Assembly (NCBI GenBank): GCA_026874595.1
Contig: CM049317.1
Span: 45,224,401 to 45,288,400 of the forward strand
Length of the DNA stretch: 64,000 bases
Origin: Sipunculus nudus
Lineage: Eukaryota > Annelida > Sipuncula > Golfingiida > Sipunculidae
Direction: 5' to 3'
Positions 62,049 through 64,000 of this stretch are shown one piece after another (positions within the stretch are counted from its first letter, which is position 1; each line of letters opens with the position of its first letter). Both the position numbers and the translations under genes were made by a program. The notes beneath the pieces were generated by a model. That model searched no databases. It saw only the letters and a program-made list of their open reading frames with translations, and was not told the DNA's origin.

Positions 62049-62300
62049 TATACATCATACATATATTATAATATATGTATTTTATATATTATAAATAATA
62101 TAATATATAAACATTACATAATATATACATGTTATATTAGATAACATATATTATATATAGGATATATATTTATATATATATTACATATATATACATTTAA
62201 ATATTATAATTTATATGTATATGTCAAATATAAAAATTACATATATTTATATATAATACATAAGTATCATTTATGTATATTAAATATATTTCTAAATATA
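61815..62300. repeat. (TA)n-dominated tract
   Basis: Runs of pure TA at about 61831-61868, 61885-61906 and 62006-62047, followed by TATATATT-type sequence to about 62300. Confidence 0.92.
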
Positions 62301-62839
62301 TGTAGTCTATCAATTATTCAACAAATATCATGAACTCATCACTAAATACTGATAAAATGAATAATCATCGTTTGTATTTTTCTATAAATTAATGATTAAG
62401 TCCTTCGGAAATATGCAAGGTACGCCAGTTTCCCATTCTTTGATGTTTCCGGTCAGAATGTTTTAAAGCAGATCTTCTAATATTCCAATGTGTCTGTTAA
62501 AGCTTGATTGTTACACAGAAGAATGGCAGGTAAACATCGTATCTTTACCCATAGACCCCGGAACATGGACAAAGAGGTAACAAAGAGCTGTCAGTATCTT
62601 CACATTACCTGTACACATGACGTAGTAAATCGATACTTCATACATGTACGTTTGATATATAAACAAAACGCGTGTTAATTTCAAGCTGTTACATCTGTAT
62701 CATCCAGCGTTCGTTACAGTATACAAACAAATATATTTATTCAATTACTGTATTCAATTTAATTAATTCACCTGACTGTATTCGGGGGATCGACGAGAAG
62801 TCCTTATATGGTAGTCCTCTCTCGCATTATCTCTTTCTC

Positions 62840-63348
62840 TTCGCATATACACGTTTCCTTTTCTTTCTCCTCTCTTTCACAAAGCAACACATGCCTGATA
62901 ATATTCATTATTTTCAGTTAGTACAGTTTGAAGAATATAACTCACGTAAGTACACGTGATCATATGCTGTTGTTACGTCAAAATTATGTATCAACTATTT
63001 TTTAACGCAATTTCTGGACCTAGTAAAACCACAAGAAAATCAACTGATACTGGAATGCGAAATTCGAGCAATTCCTCTCCCAGTCCTCCCACCCACCCAG
63101 GCAATCAAAAGGGAAAATTATTCAGATACTGGAAGGTCAATAATGAACCTGTCACATAAGATAAGTATGTAGAATCAGTTATAACACTCTTAAAAGAGCT
63201 GAAGATTAAATATAAATTTGCAATGAACAAACATACTGGGAGAGACACTGTTATATGTGAATCAGGGGTCTTTTCGCTCCAGGCAGCGGTGGTCGGAGAA
63301 GGCGAGATAAATGCAAAATATATCATTCGTTTGTTTCAAAATCTATAA
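62840..63348 (+). other. exon-like segment with one in-frame stop, unrecognised
   Basis: A pyrimidine-rich stretch (TTTCCTTTTCTTTCTCCTC) precedes an AG, and CTCAC/GTAAGTAC at about 62940-62952 is a good splice-donor match. Further right a frame from about 63007 reads ISGPSKTTRKSTDTGMRNSS, then a Ser/Pro-rich part and GKLFRYWKVNNEPVT. After TAA (63157-63159) the same frame stays open to 63348 (KYVESVITLLKELKIKYKFA; later CESGVFSLQAAVVGEGE). The second part looks like real protein sequence. It could be a decayed host exon or the first part of the retroelement that follows. Not recognised. Confidence 0.3.
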
Positions 63349-63554
63349 CAATTATTTAATAAGGAATTTAATTGATGATCAGCCCACGATATAAAAATAT
63401 GTAGAACACTACTACAGTAATCTTATTCAATCCAAGGGAAACAGCATTGATTTATCAGACTGATCCCTCTTCAATAAAAGTAATTTTGTAAAGTTAAATA
63501 AATCGATACGAACTAGCTGAAGCTCATAACTCTGAGCTCATGTCTCTAAGTGTC

Positions 63555-64000
63555 ACGAAACACTGTTGCAGTTTAAGCCCAGTAAAAAACCGGATATGGA
63601 TGGCTTCACATCCAAATTTTAACTATGTCTTTGGGTATCTCAGGCTTTTCTATTAATCTCCTTATTATTCATATACAACTGGGTTCTGATCCACGGAACA
63701 AACCGAGGCATCTGACTTTTGCCGAAGAAAGATAGAACAAACAACTGTAAAGACTGCAGACCGATATATTTTCTTCCTGTGGATTACAAGATAATTTCTT
63801 AAGTACTTTCAAACGGATTATAACAAGTTGTACCAAAATTGATACAATCGAATCACACAGGACATGTTCCAGTAAGATTCCTGGGTAAAAACATCAGAAC
63901 ATTACAAGATATATAAGAAAATTAATAAATCCCCCAATAATCTTTTACTAATTGACGTAGAAAAAGCTTTTGACACGTTGGAATAACCGTACTTATACCA
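63555..64000 (+). pseudogene. L1-clade non-LTR retrotransposon reverse transcriptase, decayed, cut by window end
   Basis: One frame from about 63569 to 63911 shows the conserved order of L1-type reverse transcriptase: KPSKKPDMDGFT, LLPKKDR, KDCRPI, LPVDYKIIS and FLGKNIRTLQD. After a frameshift between about 63912 and 63935 it continues with LLLIDVEKAFDTLE, which holds the first catalytic Asp region. The frame is broken by four or more stops, and a further stop follows AFDTLE. Endonuclease, the YADD motif and the 3' end are not in the window. Such elements copy themselves, and often SINEs, by target-primed reverse transcription; this copy is dead. Confidence 0.85.

Overview
This is an AT-rich piece of animal nuclear genome. 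It is most likely from a mollusc, probably a bivalve: it has tRNA-derived SINE copies, long satellite arrays, hairpin-ended dispersed repeats, short (TA)n, (C)n and (G)n tracts, and no operon-like coding. I found no complete host gene. Nearly everything recognisable is repeat or mobile DNA, so most open frames in the window are accidental.

Layout. 1-8.09 kb: dispersed repeats, a diverged tandem duplication of about 1.2-1.7 kb and a 74-bp minisatellite. 8.09-32.44 kb: one array of a ~74-bp satellite, each unit carrying a telomere-like GGGTTAGGGTTT, split at 15784/28147 by a 12,362-bp element. That element has ~430-bp terminal inverted repeats, CACTA-type ends, a TAT target duplication and many GTGACC/GGTCAC subterminal motifs. 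Nested inside it are a SINE with a 15-bp target duplication, and a Ty3/gypsy-like LTR retrotransposon. The retrotransposon keeps its 5' LTR, gag and protease, but one deletion removed everything from the end of protease to the last 68 bp of the 3' LTR. The history reads: satellite first, then the CACTA-like insertion, then SINE and LTR insertions, then the LTR-element deletion.

32.4-48.6 kb: dispersed repeats, two related hairpin-ended copies (36.3-37.1 and 37.1-37.7 kb), and a 4.2-kb inverted-repeat element with subterminal CTTATAAGG arrays that landed inside the hairpin of the second copy. Further on is a ~1.7-kb element with hAT-like ends holding an 81-bp minisatellite and a second SINE copy. 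A more GC-rich segment at 46.4-47.4 kb has splice-donor-like sites. 48.8-60.6 kb: three adjacent tandem arrays. These are a 339-bp satellite with clean centre and decayed edges, a 315-bp A/B satellite in a 630-bp dimer register that is unusually rich in ACGT, and a 36-bp minisatellite that stays open on both strands. 60.6-64 kb: a few exon-like fragments, (TA)n tracts, and a decayed L1-clade reverse transcriptase running off the right edge.

No host gene function can be assigned with confidence. The main interest is the nested insertion history, for which the window itself supplies empty-site comparisons, and the satellite turnover.
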